From: Blastobasis lacticolella
Lineage: Eukaryota; Arthropoda; Insecta; Lepidoptera; Blastobasidae
Length of the DNA stretch: 64,000 nt
Direction of reading: 5' to 3'
Assembly: GCA_905147135.1 (NCBI GenBank)
Contig: LR990052.1
Location: 16,926,200 to 16,990,199, forward strand
The position numbers were made by a program, and so were the translations under genes. Of this stretch, positions 45,777 through 59,800 are shown one piece after another (position 1 is the stretch's first letter; each line of letters starts with the position of its first letter). The notes below the pieces were generated by a model that was given only the letters and a program-made list of their open reading frames with translations, was not told the DNA's origin and made no database searches.

Positions 45777-48545
45777 ATGGCGTAGAAAAGCGGCCCAGAG
45801 GCATCCATTACCAATGTTATTCAACAACCTAATGGAGGGCGAAGCAAACTTGATATCATCAATCAAGCAACTCAACAGCGACGGCAGAGAACATGGCACG
45901 ATAAAGGCATTACTAAAGAACTTTATATTACCTGAAACAGAAACTATGGCTATAAAGCAAAACCAAAGTGAAAGGAACAAATGCATATACACAGTCCCTG
46001 TTAAACTGCCCGCATCGAGTGACAGAACGAGGTCTATAAATGAAGCTAAACAGGCATTCCTTAACGCGACAGTTTACACAAATGCTTTGGATCCTGGAAC
46101 ACGTCGGTTTAATGTAAAAAAAGAAGAAACCACTTTACACTACGCTCAGATAGCTATAGCTACTGTAAGTGAAGACACAAGAAGCACGGGCGGAGGCAAG
46201 AATGTTAAAGAGTTAGTGAATAGTCTTAAAAATCAAATTAATACTCTTCCTACTGGAATGTCGCCAGCTAAGAAAAAAGTAGAGATGCAACCAAGAAAAG
46301 TTAGCTTTAAAATTAAAAACGCTTCAAGTTCGTATCGTCGGCCGCCTATGGCGACAGCGAAAACACTGACAATACATAGCAGTAAGGTATCAGAATTAAC
46401 GAAAAAATTTAATGAATTAGGTAGTGACTCTGTTAAACAAGTAAAGCTGACTAAAACTATAGAAGACTTACAATCAGCATCAAAGTATTCGTCAAGTAAT
46501 AATTCGACACCGTCATCAACATTAGGCACCAGTCCAAATATTAAAATTGTTTTACGGCAAAGGCGAGGCTCTAAAAAACGGCATAGTAAGAAACGATGCT
46601 CTAGTGTGGACTCTATAGACAAATTAGTCCTATCTGATGGTTCTTCTGGAAAAATCCGAGTAATACGTTCTAAATCAGATGGAAATAAAATACCAAAATC
46701 ACCAAAAAAGCGATTAAAATACCAAGATTCTAGCGGACAGCAAAGTGGCTCTGATTCAGTTGATGGTACTCCTATCAAGGTTAAAACTACACAAACACAC
46801 GAACAGAAGAAAACTGAAAGTAACGTTGTTAAAAATGTTATTAAAAAGTTTGAATGCGAAATCAATGCTCAAGCAACTATAAAAAATGCTCCTCAAAAAT
46901 TACAGTCGGCTGAGTACAAAAGTACAATTATTGTAAAGGAAAAACCCAAAGTACCTGAAAAGAAATCTACATTAGTGTTAACTAAAAATGTCGTCGTTAA
47001 AGATGGTGTTCCAAAGATTAAAACGATAAAACCAGCAGCGCCTGAAATAGTGACCAAACCAGAACCTATCAAAATTATTACCATAAATGAAACAAAAAAG
47101 AAAGAGCCAATATATGATAAGAAAAAATTTAGAACAAGTTATATACATTCAGAAAAATTATCATTACAAGCAGTGGAAATAATCCATGAAGATGTAAATG
47201 AAAATAATAATGGAACAGTAACTTTATTGGGAAATTCTAGTGAACCAGAAGTGACAGTTGTTAATACTACTTCATCCAAGGAAGAAGAAGTTGTTCAGGA
47301 CATGAATACTCAAGTAGCACCAAATGATTCTTTTCTATGGCGAAGAAAAAGTAGCACAAATATTTATTCAGATAGTGAAAAATCAATATCTGATAGTCCA
47401 TACAGCTTCATAAGTTTAACTATGAATGACACTACGAATTCTTATGAAACTCAAAACATCTCAGTTGTTAATGAATCTCAATCATCAATTCTCTCAGAAT
47501 CTCAAATTGTTGTGGAAACTTCAGACTCAAAACCTGAAAATAACTCAGACTTTGAAAGTAATTTAGTGGAAGCTTACAATAAAGAAGTGCTCGTAGGTTA
47601 CACGTCAAAACCTAAAAATGAACCAAGTGTAGATAATGATTATGAGCCCTTGGAACCACGAGATTTGGATAACGTATTAATAATTCCAGTAAAAAGCTCT
47701 GAAAGATCGTCTAAAATAAACTGTCCCCTGCCAGAAATACCTAAAGAAACTACACCCGATACTCCCAATAAAGAACCGAAAGATAACATTTACCAATCTC
47801 TGATGGAGATGCGGTCTCATCCCGAAGGAGATGAAAGTAGTCTTCATAACTACGAGCTTTGTGACAGCCGGCTAGAAGAGAGGACTAGAGGCGACGGGGA
47901 CAGTGACGACGGTTACGAGTACTGCAAGTCTCCTATAAAACCGTATTGTCTGACATCCAGTTCTGGCATACAAATCGCCGAAGACTACAAGCCTTACTCA
48001 TCTAAGAGTAACGACAAATACTACGCAATAAGCAAATCAGTGAGTGGAACCTCTACAGTTAGTTACGAGAAGATCGGTCCCGACAGGATATACGAGAAGA
48101 TTCCTCATAGGCCAGCAGAAACTAAGGAAAGTCCTAATTACAATAATAGACATTCATTCGTTTCTGTAGATTACACGGGATACAACGACACTGAGAATAT
48201 TTATGACACAATCAAGCATTGCGACGCGGCGTCTCTCTCCCATTGCTACGAAAGTATTCCGAACAGCCCAAGCATGGCAAAAATGCGTAACAATTTAAGG
48301 AAGCACATCACCTCTGCTGCTCAGAAGCGGTTGTCTTTCGATACTGTTTCAAATATAAGCCAGTCGACGTTATCCAGCGAGCAGAAGACGAACAGCATAT
48401 ACGGGCAGCGGTCGGTGATCAGCTACAATGGGCAGGAAGTGGCCTTCCAGGTGCCCAGCAGCGAAGTGAGCGGCACCAGCGATCGCAGCGACGACTGGGT
48501 CGACGTCTCCGACGAGGAGAAATCGGACGAGCAGAAAGTCATCAT
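45777..48545 (+). CDS. Giant coding exon of host gene (about 920 codons, disordered, tyrosine-motif rich)
   Basis: Acceptor gattgttacag ends at 45776. The frame enters in phase 2 (WRRKAAQRHPLP before Met 45814) and ends in phase 2 at AT|GTGAGT. The first in-frame Met allows an alternative start, though an ATGGCGTAG mini-ORF precedes it. Counting from that Met, residues 150-400 are Lys/Ser-rich with basic patches (RRGSKKRHSKKR near 250, KSPKKRLK near 295). A Pro stretch (PLPEIPKETTPDTP) lies near 639. Tyrosine motifs cluster at 655-865 (NIYQSL, DGYEYCKSP, SYEKIGPDRIYEKI, ENIYDTI, SIYGQ). An acidic DDWVDVSDEE lies near 893. There is no signal peptide, membrane span or recognised fold. It looks like a scaffold or signalling protein's regulatory region; that is inference. 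Confidence 0.88.
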
Positions 48546-49448
48546 GTGAGTATCAATAACTACAGTTCAATACCTACTTCAAAAGTAACTTAGATGCCCA
48601 GATGTTGTTTACCCTTGTTTGTCCATTAATAGATCTCGATTGATTAATGTCTGTGGGTATTAGACATTCGGCACATTGTCATTAGCGAAATGATTCATTT
48701 GGCTATTAATGATGCAATTAGTTAACTACAAGTTAAGTGCAATTAGCTATAAAGTATCGCCGTAAAGGAATTTGGTACATGTATCGATAACCATAAACCA
48801 TAAATAAAATTAAATTAAATTCATCGTCATCATCTTAACGGTTATCCCGGCTTATGCCAGCGCTTATCGATATCGTTAACCATTTTGTTTCTGCAATTTA
48901 GAAATTAAGAATTAAATTGGTATATTTATTTATTTAATACTTTATGCACAAAATAGTACAAAGGTGGACTTAAAGCTTTAAGCTTAAGCTTTTTTTTAAA
49001 GGTTTAGGTATATCACAGAATAAAGACTTACACTCGTCAGGTTAACCTTTTACTTCTCCCACCACCTAAAGTTGTAACTCTGATACTATTGATTATGAAA
49101 TAATCCAAGGTTGAAAGATAACCCAGTAAACACAGAAGGGTCATACCAAAACGCGTTAGCAAGTTTAATCAGCAACAGTTTCCAAAGAGAAATGTAAACA
49201 CTCTTATCAATGTAACTCCATATTAGTTCACCATTCGCCCTCCTCATTTGTACGGGGATAGTTGTTAGTTCTGGCGTTTAGCCTGTAATTTTTGCTAAGT
49301 AACTAGAAGATTCTGTCTTAAAATGATACAACGATGTGATTTGTAAGTGTTTATTCTTCTTCAAATTCCAAGTATAAAGAGCATTGATGTTGGTGGTAAT
49401 TGTGGAGATTAAAATCATGATAAAAACTTTGTTGTATGTGCATTGCAG
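48546..49448 (+). other. Intron 3 of host gene
   Basis: It runs from GTGAGT at 48546 to the acceptor gtgcattgcag ending at 49448. This is 0.9 kb of AT-rich sequence in which I recognise no gene. A short AT-rich microsatellite-like patch lies at about 48795-48820, and aagcttaagctttttttt near 48980. Confidence 0.6.
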
Positions 49449-49549
49449 TGTACGTGAAATAAATCGCGGTCGAAAGAGTCCAATCAGCTGGTCGCAGAAG
49501 GTCAGGCATCAGCGGCACAAATCGCCTAAACAGAAGCAAGACGACAAAG
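49449..49549 (+). CDS. Host gene exon, basic segment
   Basis: The exon is bounded by ttgcag and AAAG|GTAACT. It enters in phase 2 and leaves in phase 1. Joined to the giant exon it reads KVI-IVREINRGRKSP, then a strongly basic run (WSQKVRHQRHKSPKQKQ) ending DDK. This sits directly after the acidic DDWVDVSDEE patch, so the two make a charge-switch region. The basic stretch could act in nuclear targeting or lipid or nucleic-acid contact; the sequence alone does not decide. Confidence 0.68.
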
Positions 49550-52500
49550 GTAACTTTCAATTTATTTTATTAATTAACAAAGACAACCCGCCTTACAGCA
49601 TAGAATATTGAGATGCTTTTAAAAAAACCCGCTATTATGCGTGTCAATACATAGGCAAGTGCTCGCTTTTGTTTATTATGGCGCACAGCGCCATCTATTC
49701 GTGTTGTTAGATAACATTTGTAAACATACGGTAGAGTTGTTAAGAGTAGATCGATAAGGTTTAACCTGCTTCTAATGTATGTCTATAGATGGCGCCACAG
49801 AGCTAAAGTTTTGAGTACTTACCTTATTAAGTTTAAATCGAATTCCAACTAACAAATATTAATAACAATTATGTAATCTGAATTCTCTCATTATTATCTA
49901 TTTAGGTACTTAATCTACAATCATGAATTAATCTTTAAATAGTTGTTCTATTTTTTTTTATTCATGACGCTATTCTTTCTATCACACCTGCTACCTACAA
50001 AATTACGCCACGTTCCGACCCTATCATGGCATGTTGTCAAATTATACCGCTACCCAGGGACAGTGCACCATTGTATGCGCAAACGCACGGTTTTGCGGCG
50101 GCTTGCGCAAATCCTGCTTGTTGGTGACAACCGCGTCCTACGCGCATTCCTGCCTACCCGCTGTAATGTTGAACGACTTCATTTCGGTATTCCTATTCTA
50201 TCTGGATTATTCTCCTTTATTCTATCTAGTTATTGTGCTTAAATGATTCATAATAATATGCACGTTATTAGCAAGCTAGTGCTAATAGAAGCAGTTGTTA
50301 ATGGTTCTAGCTAGCTAGCTTCTAGCTTAATAAGTAATATGCCATGTGCTTCTGCCTAATGACAACCGCCGACTAAATGCATGCCATTCACATTTGAGGC
50401 ATTGACAAGTAATTTATAGTAAGATAGTCAGTCAGTGTTTCTTCGGGTGTTGTAGGTGACTATAGACAACGGAAAAAGAGGAATGAGTGTGATTAACCTC
50501 CGAAGCAAAAAGTGGGCTGCAGTTGTCGGTGGCATGTAGCTCCCGCCCCGATCGAAGGTCCGATTTCGACGCGATCATTTTATTTGAAAGCCCGATTAAT
50601 ATTAACATAGTTTATAAGCCTACTTAAAACAAATTCATATTTTATTAGACTGATTGATGTTAGCAAATAATTATTTTTTATTATTATTATTAATCGTTTA
50701 ATCGAATCAATGTGGTCTTGAGGCAGAACGGAAATAATTAGTCTCAGACATTTGTTCAGCTCCGCGAAAATGACAGTCGCTAGCGATTTCAGTCGACTCG
50801 TGATGGAGCAAGTAGGTGGGTAGGTAGGTACAGATACAGGTTTGTGGGGCGATTTGGTTAGCCGCACGCAGTAATAGACCCATGTAAACGCAGACAGAAT
50901 GGGATTGGAATTTATTACGCGCTCCAATCCGCCAATAATGGTAATGTTCAACAATCGTTACAATTGTCAGCCGGGCATTTCGCAAGTTGCGCCCGCGCCG
51001 ATGTCGCCCGCGCAGCGCTACGATTTACAAATCTAATTGCCGCGTTGAATATCCACTGAAAGCGAATGAATCAGCACTTGGGATTGTTTTGGCTTGTATT
51101 ATGGGGTCAGCTGATGGTTCTGTTGTAATCAAACGATGATATGATAAATGTGATTAATGTGACACAATGATCATAATATCAAACTTATGCTTACGGATTA
51201 ATGGTAAATGGACACAACAAGACACCACTCATATAGATCCTGAACGCATTCCTTCTATCTAGGCCTCCAAATCAGATTAGGTATTCAGTACTACATTCAT
51301 CAGCTATGTGTAGGATGACCCGCAGGACCTAGTCGGACATCCAGAGTAGCGTTAGGAAAGTGTTGTGGGTAATTCCTTGATCCACCAAACGCTAGGACGT
51401 GAGGTAGGAGAGGGTCTGTTCGGATATCTAAGGGAGAATAGGGAGATAGAAGAGCTAATGCGCGAACCTGACATTATAGGGGATTCCTGCTCGGTCACGA
51501 TTTATTTCTTTGTGGTCACGTGCGGATGATGGGAGAGGATCGCGCCGTGAAGAGATCTTAACAAACACACAATAAAAATAAATTCGTATTCTAAGCAGTA
51601 TGTTTCTTTACACTGTAGTAGCAGGACTGTGTATATGGTATTCGCTTTAGTGTAGTTTAACCGTTAATTATAATGTTTGTAAGTGTACTAGACCAAGAAG
51701 AAGAATCGATAGAGATCTAACCTGTCAAGACCGTTGCAAGTGGAACGATGTTGCCTCTGCCTAAGTGCTTACCCGTACGGGAAAAGTTGTGACTTATGTA
51801 CCTATCTAGACTAACGTAATCCCATTGTATCAAAATTCGACCGCAGAAGACCGTAAATACTAACCCACAACATTAACTATTTATTCAGTCAGTAATACGA
51901 CGACTATCGATCTGATAGCTCATGACCCATATAGATAAAAATGCAAGCATCGCTGCACGAGGGAAACGCGTTTAGCTACAAACGTTGAATACTCGTAGTT
52001 GGCAATAAGTGCAGTGAAAAAGGTTGACAGCTTTCTTATTGGTAATCGTCATTGTCTTGTCACTTTTAAAATATGCGCAGTCATAGATCCAACAACCACT
52101 CTCAGTGAAAACTAATCGTCATAAACATAAAAATTTCGTTTGTTAAACACATGCCGGGACTATTAAACACGCCGCCATGATACTATGGTGACCGACTACC
52201 AGAGTAGGATGTAGCATCTATCAACGCCATCAACTCCACTTCGTGTCGTTTAGGTAAAATTCTTTATTTATTTCGGAGGATCCTAACTTATTTCGCTGAC
52301 TCAGCGACCCGTAGTGATTCTCGGGATCTTAGATTCTTAGCCTCCGACACAAAGAATCGCCATTAGTCCCGAATGGTCTTAAATCTAGACGTTAAGACTG
52401 CATTACCTATAACTTATTACCTAGAAATTATGTTACGAAAGTGATCTGTAATTAACCGTTACGATTATGACGTGAAAACAAAGCCAGGTTTTTACCGTGT

Positions 52501-52593
52501 AAAAGTCCATTTGCATCGATTACTGCGCTGTATCCGTGTATGTACAATAAAATATAGTTACGTTGCCCAACATGCAACCGCCAGTCTAGTAAC

Positions 52594-52635
52594 GAGAAAC
52601 TAATATACATAGTATACATAGTATATTAGTTTCTC
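52594..52635. repeat. Short perfect hairpin (15-bp arms)
   Basis: gagaaactaatatac (52594-52608) pairs exactly with gtatattagtttctc (52621-52635) across a 12-nt loop. It is AT-rich; function, if any, is unknown. Confidence 0.7.
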
Positions 52636-53490
52636 TTTCTTTTGTAGGTATAAATTTTGTGCTACAGGTATTCAAAAATGTAGAAAATGTTGAATCTGAA
52701 TTTAAAAGAAACCACTTATGAATCAGCAATTGCTTTTTAAATGTCAAGAGGCGGTCAGGTTTGTTTCCATACTTTTGGAATTTATTTTTATGCTTTCCTC
52801 CTCTTTGACACATATAATATTTAGTGCTAGTTTATTCGAAGTCTAGCCTATAATGTTTTTTTCATAAGAGTGAACTCAAGGTTCGGTGTCAAGATCGTAA
52901 ACTTCACATGCACTCGCAGTCAGGATGCTTCTCGTTCAGATATTTCTTAAATTCGCTTCGTAATAGCTGAACATGAATTCATCATCCATCGTCCCTCTAC
53001 ATTGTTAGGTTTAACTGTCTACATGTATATCTCTCTTTGTGTCCCATGTTTTCATAGAAATTCTAAATTAGAATTACCAAAACTTCTTGCTCAATATTTC
53101 GAAACAATGAATGTAAGCTTTCAGTCAGCCGTAAGGTATAAGTAGCGGTGTAATGACTTTAACTACCCATCTGACCATTTGTGGTAAGGTCCGGGCCATC
53201 CCATACGAACAGGATTTGCGGATGACGCATAAACTTGGCTAACAAGTTCAGGTTTATGCAAATTAGACGAGGAAAAGTCAATGGCCCTATTTTGTATTTC
53301 TCTATCAACAACAACAATCTTAGGACTACATAATCTAATTTACACTGGTGCACTAAAATATTAACTGTAGGTCTTTTGCCTGACTTGTGGAAAAATAACT
53401 TAATTTATTTAGTTATGATACTTGAGTAATATTTCTACATACATGTTACTTTAACACAGATCACTTACATTTACACTTTCTTTTACCTTA

Positions 53491-53606
53491 TGCCCTTTTG
53501 GAACCAATAGCCTAGTCAACGTAGCCAAGTCACAAAAGAGCAGAGAAATGCCTTTTTTGGAACCAATAGCCTAGTCAACGTAGCCAAGTCACAAAAGAGC
53601 AGAGAA
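53491..53606 (+). repeat. Tandem duplication, 58-bp unit, two copies
   Basis: Copies 53491-53548 and 53549-53606 differ only in the C/T run at the start (tgcccttttgg against tgccttttttgg) and one A. Each carries an aaccaatagc (CCAAT-like) motif. The near-identity points to a recent duplication. Confidence 0.9.
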
Positions 53607-56600
53607 CCTACCCGATGTAAGCACAAGCCGTATAACATCAATACTTAATACCTATATTTTATACAGTTTCACGTCACCGACATGCCACAAGGGTGGGAAG
53701 AGACTAACGGGTGCCACAAGCTATGATCCTCACACTCCTTTTAATATCCAAATTGATATAACATTCGGAGTTCATGTTGAATTCTAACTCACCTATTATT
53801 AGAGCTATCACAATGCTACGGCTAGCTTCTCCGTAGAACAATGGTGGCCTATCCCTTTAGGTGGGACTCGACATTAAGCATGATTTGGACCATTGCATTT
53901 TCATTCAACCTAAACTAGTTCATTGAACAGCTTACTTAAATTGTTCTACTATTGTTTGGCTGCCGGATATGATTTTCATTAGGCTGTTTATTCAATATTA
54001 ATCTGTACAAATACAGCGGTAATATCAACGTAGGTGGTCGGGCTCAATAGGTAATGTCTCTTAAGAATGCCGATAGATATGTCGAACGCTGTGTCCTCGA
54101 ATACAATGCAGATAATGAGCAAAGAAAAGCTGAAAGTGAAAGTACAAAAAACGGGGTCCACTTAGAACCTCTAAATGGAAAATATGAAAGTCGTATAATT
54201 GAAGCCAATTGGCGTCTTGTCGCTTGTCGCTTCCTGTTTGGCTGTGGGCTTAAACTATAGTCATCAGGAAGCGGCGGTATCATCACGAAACTGGCAACTG
54301 GCGATGCTTCCAACATTGTTCGTAGAAGTTATTAGGCAGCCGTGCGCACTTAATTTGCCACTCAGTAATTGGCTGTAAAATAGAGTGCAAATTAGAAATC
54401 GTCCAACCGAAGATTGTATGTTCCTTATTTGTCTTATTCGTCAAGAATAACAGCATCGGTAACTAAACCTTAGAGCATATTAAAGCCCAATTTGTGCATC
54501 GAAAGGTCGATACAGTTACATTTAGTTACAGAAACAGTTAGGATGTTGTCGGAAATATTTAGCATGATTAACGTGTCAGGTCTATAAGCCCTTGGTGAAA
54601 TATTATCGTTTGTGGTAATACAAAAATTGTACTTAATACAATGGAATTCCTCGTCGTGCCTCGTATTACTATTGAACGTATAAAGCTTCTCACGGTGCAT
54701 TTAGTAAAAGAACATAAACAACTATCCTTGACCGTAAAAAAGCAAGAGGCCCGTGAGTGATGATAAATCGACCATCTACACGAGAACTCTAGCCAATCCT
54801 GCATTTTGTAGGTTCTGTATGGTTAGTAGAGTGCTTAGTAAAATGGACACCTATCATGATTCGTATCATTACAGTGATATGCATGATCTCAATGAACCGG
54901 CGTATTATTGATACATGATGATTACTTTTCAATGGAATATCGTTATACTCAACCTTTTCTCTTTGTGTAACCCAATCGATTATTTTGATAACATGTCTGA
55001 AGAGAAACGTCCTACCTTTGTCTGAGATACGGCCATTGTGCATTAGTATATTTACTTTCCAAACTTGCTGTATTTGTGAAAAAGAGCCGATTGAATAGCG
55101 GATCTCACTCAATGTGAACTCAATTGTAAAAAGTGGCATATGCCTCACATGGCGCGGGAAACTGATAATATCTCCAAGGAAAGTTCAATATTGTTGTTAT
55201 AATGTTGTAATTGTTTTACTCATGAAACTCCAATTCTGATCTGCCAATAATATTTTCCAGTAAATGACAATTTTTTATATATTTATGACATAGTTGAATG
55301 TTTACAATGCAAGGCATATACGGGGTCAATTAACAATGTCCAAAAACGTCATGAGAAAAATGCTTGCTCCAAGGACGCGGTTAAACACCGAGTGCAACAC
55401 GATTATGAAATGAGTGCTCACAATAACAGATTCAAATTTACGACTTTCGCTGAGCAATTTTTAACAAATGATGGATAAACAGATAATTGTGAGAAGCGTT
55501 TTCGTGTTCTGATAACAATGGTCAGATTACGTCGACGGCCGCATGCTAACATCGCGTCTATGGAGGTTGTTACTGGGTTGTGTGGAAACGTGTGTGTACC
55601 CGTTTGCCTTGGTCACTGCAATTTGTGTAAGACTTTTCATTTCTTTAGTGTCACGCGAACGAAACCAAGTAGCGAGACCATTGTTGATATAAGCTACTTT
55701 GACGTGCTTAAATAATGAATCTTGAACGTTGGAGCGCACGACAGGAGAGTCCATTGAATCTTCGATCTTCTCATAACATTTACTTCTGCAACGAGTTTGT
55801 GCATTTAAATATTCATAATGTAATGTGAGCATCGCAGCTCTTATGGAAAAAGACACCGAGGTGGTCTCGACTGCTTTACGAGTAACCTTGGCGTTATATA
55901 TAACCTTTTAACCTTTCACATAGCCTGTCGGCCAGACTGAGCGTGAATCTAATATACCGATTAAATGCGCTGAACGAGCGCACTGCGCAACTCCCAAATC
56001 ACCGACAAAATCGAACGTGGGATCAATTATTTACCTGTTCCAGTTGTGGCGACTATCACGTTATGTCACGAAAGACACGAACCAGAGCAACGCTCTACAT
56101 TGTTTTTACGGTTCACGTGCGGAATTAGCAGCAGTTTGCTCTTAACAGCGAACGGCTAACTTGCGACACCCGGCGGCTTCTTTGCTCCGGTATTCTATTG
56201 TGTATTTTGCAATAATTTATAGACTAATTGATATTGTATCGCCACGAATTCCAGTCCGGCTCACAGGACCAGTTTTCTAAAATGTGGCTCTGTGCGGTTG
56301 CTGTGCGATATCAGCTGTTCAGACATATTTCACGATAGGGAAAGTTGTAAGATACTGTATTATGGCTTAATTATTACACTATTATTTAGATTTATTCGGT
56401 CTAGAAATTGAAAACTATTGCAATATTGCGTAGATCCAGTGGCCCATAGGATTTTTACCACCTACGCAACGGTGACCTTATAAAAAGCGTAAATATAATG
56501 ACAAAATTGACAAATCTCCCGAGACAAACGCGTTTCGAGCTCAGAATGCAAATGGTCAACATAAATATTTCATAGCCACTTTAGCATATCTGCGCGATTA

Positions 56601-56616
56601 TCTCGCGAAACGTCCA

Positions 56617-56830
56617 GTGCAGGGGTGCGACGTAAATGGTCGTTGGCCGCCTACGCTGGCTGGTGGTGCGGGCGGGGAGGGGCGGCGCGCGCGGCAAGTC
56701 TGCCCTGCGCCCGCGCACAGACGCACGCGCCGTGCCGCGCTCCCGACCGACACAGTGAAAGTGGATATTTGTGCTTACAGACATAGTGCCATTGTGATCA
56801 CTAATACACGACTGCAAGTCTCCAACCTGA
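56617..56830 (+). promoter_or_regulatory. CpG/GC-rich promoter-like island
   Basis: The stretch ggcggggaggggcggcgcgc followed by gcccgcgcacagacgcacgc and tcccgaccgacacagtgaaa stands out sharply from AT-rich surroundings. A TCAGT-like initiator appears near 56837-56850. No convincing donor follows, so I do not model an exon. It may be another start site for the host gene or an enhancer. Confidence 0.35.
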
Positions 56831-59800
56831 TCCTGTCAGTGCCTCTCAGTGACGAAAACTAAATCGCTCATATTGTTGAATGTCGCAAGTGCTTGCCGGC
56901 CGGTTCCGCTCCTAACATGACCCATGCTATGTAATTCGCATCTCACAACAATACTTGTTATTGTAACTACAAAACGTGTTAACAAACTTAGTAATCGGGT
57001 TGCTTTCTACCGTTTTTATCGCGTTATCTTTCGATACGCTTCGCTTCGGCCCATCAAATCAAAGTTAGCAGTGCTTAGTTCTTGCTCTCGATGCATACAT
57101 TTTCATGCATTCAACGTTGCCTTGGACTTTCCAGGCACCTCGTAATCGTAACAAGATTTTATGCAAAGTCTTTTCGGCTTAGTAAATTTATGCGATAATT
57201 AATGGTTTAGTTCATATTCACGAGGTCGCTTTAGTTTTTTTGCATTAATGCCGACTAGATATACATATTCAATTTCCTTAACAGTAGTTTCTAATCTTAA
57301 TTCAGCCATTTTATATTAAAAAATGCAATCTGTTTAAGAACATGTTTTTCTTTTTTATCGTTTCGCTTTATTTAATAAGTAGTTTTTTCAAATCTGCATT
57401 ATCGGCAACCATTTTAATTCATCCAAGTTCTATTTATAATACTGGTTTTGATCATTAACTCGTCTTTTCCTGTAACATTCATAAACTGGTTTGTCAAAAT
57501 GTCAATGTCGTTTGTGTTAATTACGCTTATTCACATCATATTAGCTTCTCTGTTAGACTCTCCATAAATATTTGTAATTTCTTTCTTTACCTTAATAATT
57601 GAAAACGTGCTTGTTCAACACTAACTGTGGATGTATCCTTTCACTATGTACCTATGTTATTCTCTCTTTGTGTTGTCTTCGTTAGAGAAAACATTATTTT
57701 CTCTATTGCACTTAATACGTCGGCCTTTAACAAGGAAACAAAATCTCCTAGCTGTTTGCTCGATACCTTATTCGGTCCCTCGACATCGTTTTGCTACAAG
57801 GCTCCAGTTCACGTTTCGAAATCCAGGCTTTCAGCATCGGTTACAGCATAGTGCTTTCGCAATGTATCCTTGAAGCCGGTTGAAACTACGTCGTCTAAGA
57901 CTCGAAGTTATTTTTTGGCCATTTGCACAAAAAATAAGTTTCTGTGAGGTAAACGAATAATTTGTATTCATTGGGACGTGACGTAGTTTGTCGTCGACTG
58001 GCTTTGATAGTCTAAATGCCGTTTGTGGGCCAATCAATATTTGGATCGGAAATAGATCGTGTATAACGGTTTAAAGCATTATTTTCAATATCTTTTCGTC
58101 TGGTTGTATGGTTGCTCAAAACTTTATGTTATTTGATTTAAATTAAGCCCTCCAAAAATATATTCTTAGTATTAAAATTCTAATATTTCCTTTTTTTGTC
58201 AATACTTTGAGAATTGAGTTGTACCTAGATATATTTATTGTGACCATAGGCATAAAAATAATGTTCCCAAGCCAGTAAGAATTGACATTGTTGTCAAAAT
58301 AGTTTAATTTTGTTAGTGGTATTAAACATTATGAGGTCCAGTTTCAAAGAACAATGACCATTGTTAGACAATAGGCGTCCCTACATTGACTCACTCATTT
58401 GACACTGTTCCTATCATTTATTTTTGTAGGCAACTATAACACAACCTTGTGACACCTAATTCTCGATATCTCTTACAACTGCAGTACTGCTAGCCTGATA
58501 GCCAACTTTTTTCTAAGTCATTTGCATAGTATCTCAATGTAAACAAACAATTAAGCAACATAATTACGCAGGAACAACCACGATAGCTCTAGTGATATAA
58601 TCATGAAACAAGATCCTCAGCAATTTCCTGTCTTCTATCTTTACTGTATCTCGCAAACTACTAACAACATACTCGTACGTAACTTTCAACGTAGGCAATG
58701 CATGTTAAGAATTCCGCAATAATGCGAACCTGTTCTTATTTAATTCAACTTTCAAGACCATTCGACGTCTTCAATACTACACTGTCTTTTTGTTCATTCA
58801 ATCTGTTCGTATTAGAAAGCTTCTTAAAATTCGGTTGTAGTCGTTCAAATTAATTATTAATGAGAGCAACATCTATCTACTTATTAGATATATTCGTGTT
58901 AGTTGCAATGAATACATAAACAACGATACAACGAGAAACAGACTTCAATGTCTAATATCATACTAATATTTATATCCGTTCTAAATTATTCCTAATCTAG
59001 TGTCCGCATTAAGAATGATAAATTCTTGTGTAATTGGAGCCTTAGAGCTTGGAGCTTTGTAGATTGAGCTTCTGTACTGAAATTAATTAAAACAACAGCA
59101 ACGTTATCCCCTTCGGTGGGCACGTTATCATCGCTAATCTGTTTTACTCTACTAACGCCAATTTTGTCTAAAACAACAGGCTAATTGATTTCACTGTTGT
59201 TCTTCTGAACAGATTATACGGCAGGCCTTCATTGTGTTGCAACGCGCAATGCTCTGATTGCAATGCGGTGTATGTACCTACTAGCATACAGCTATAGCGC
59301 AAAATACACTCATATTGGTCTGTTGTTTCTGTTTTGCAATTTTACCGTGATATGGTTGTTAAGTCTATCAAGCGATACGTGGATATAGCGTGGATATAGG
59401 ACTTGGGAAATGCATTACAAGCAATTGTTCTTCGAAAAATCATTGACTTGTTAGGTTGGTTTCTCCAAGACAAACGAGATGTTTATTTGAGAAGTTTATT
59501 GACAACCGTTTCTTCTGATCCGTATCGATCTGCCCAATCAAACTATTATGAACGCCTGTCATGTCAGCCTCGCTCGTATTACCGGGGTCGTGTTCCAAAA
59601 TTCCCACAGAGTCACATCAAACCGCCGTTTCATTACCAAATTATACAAAACTATTTCCCAAAGGCGTGTCGAGCTCGATCCGCGGCCAATGGCGATCGCT
59701 CGTGAAATCGAGATTGCTCGTGCAACAACGACTTAACATTGAAACTGGGAAAAAACCGACGTCACTCTGCACTCGAATATAGTCAAGTTGCTCTGATACG

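Noticed and set aside
46233..46865. 210-codon minus-strand ORF inside the giant exon
   Set aside because: It is the mirror of a Lys/Ser-rich coding exon, with hydrophobic low-complexity translation. The plus strand has the splice signals and phase agreement.
54789..55148. 119-codon minus-strand ORF
   Set aside because: No motif, no splice support, and Ile/His-rich AT-driven composition; likely chance in intron 4.
55527..55856. 109-codon minus-strand ORF
   Set aside because: It starts only at a non-ATG codon and has no recognisable domain or flanking signals.
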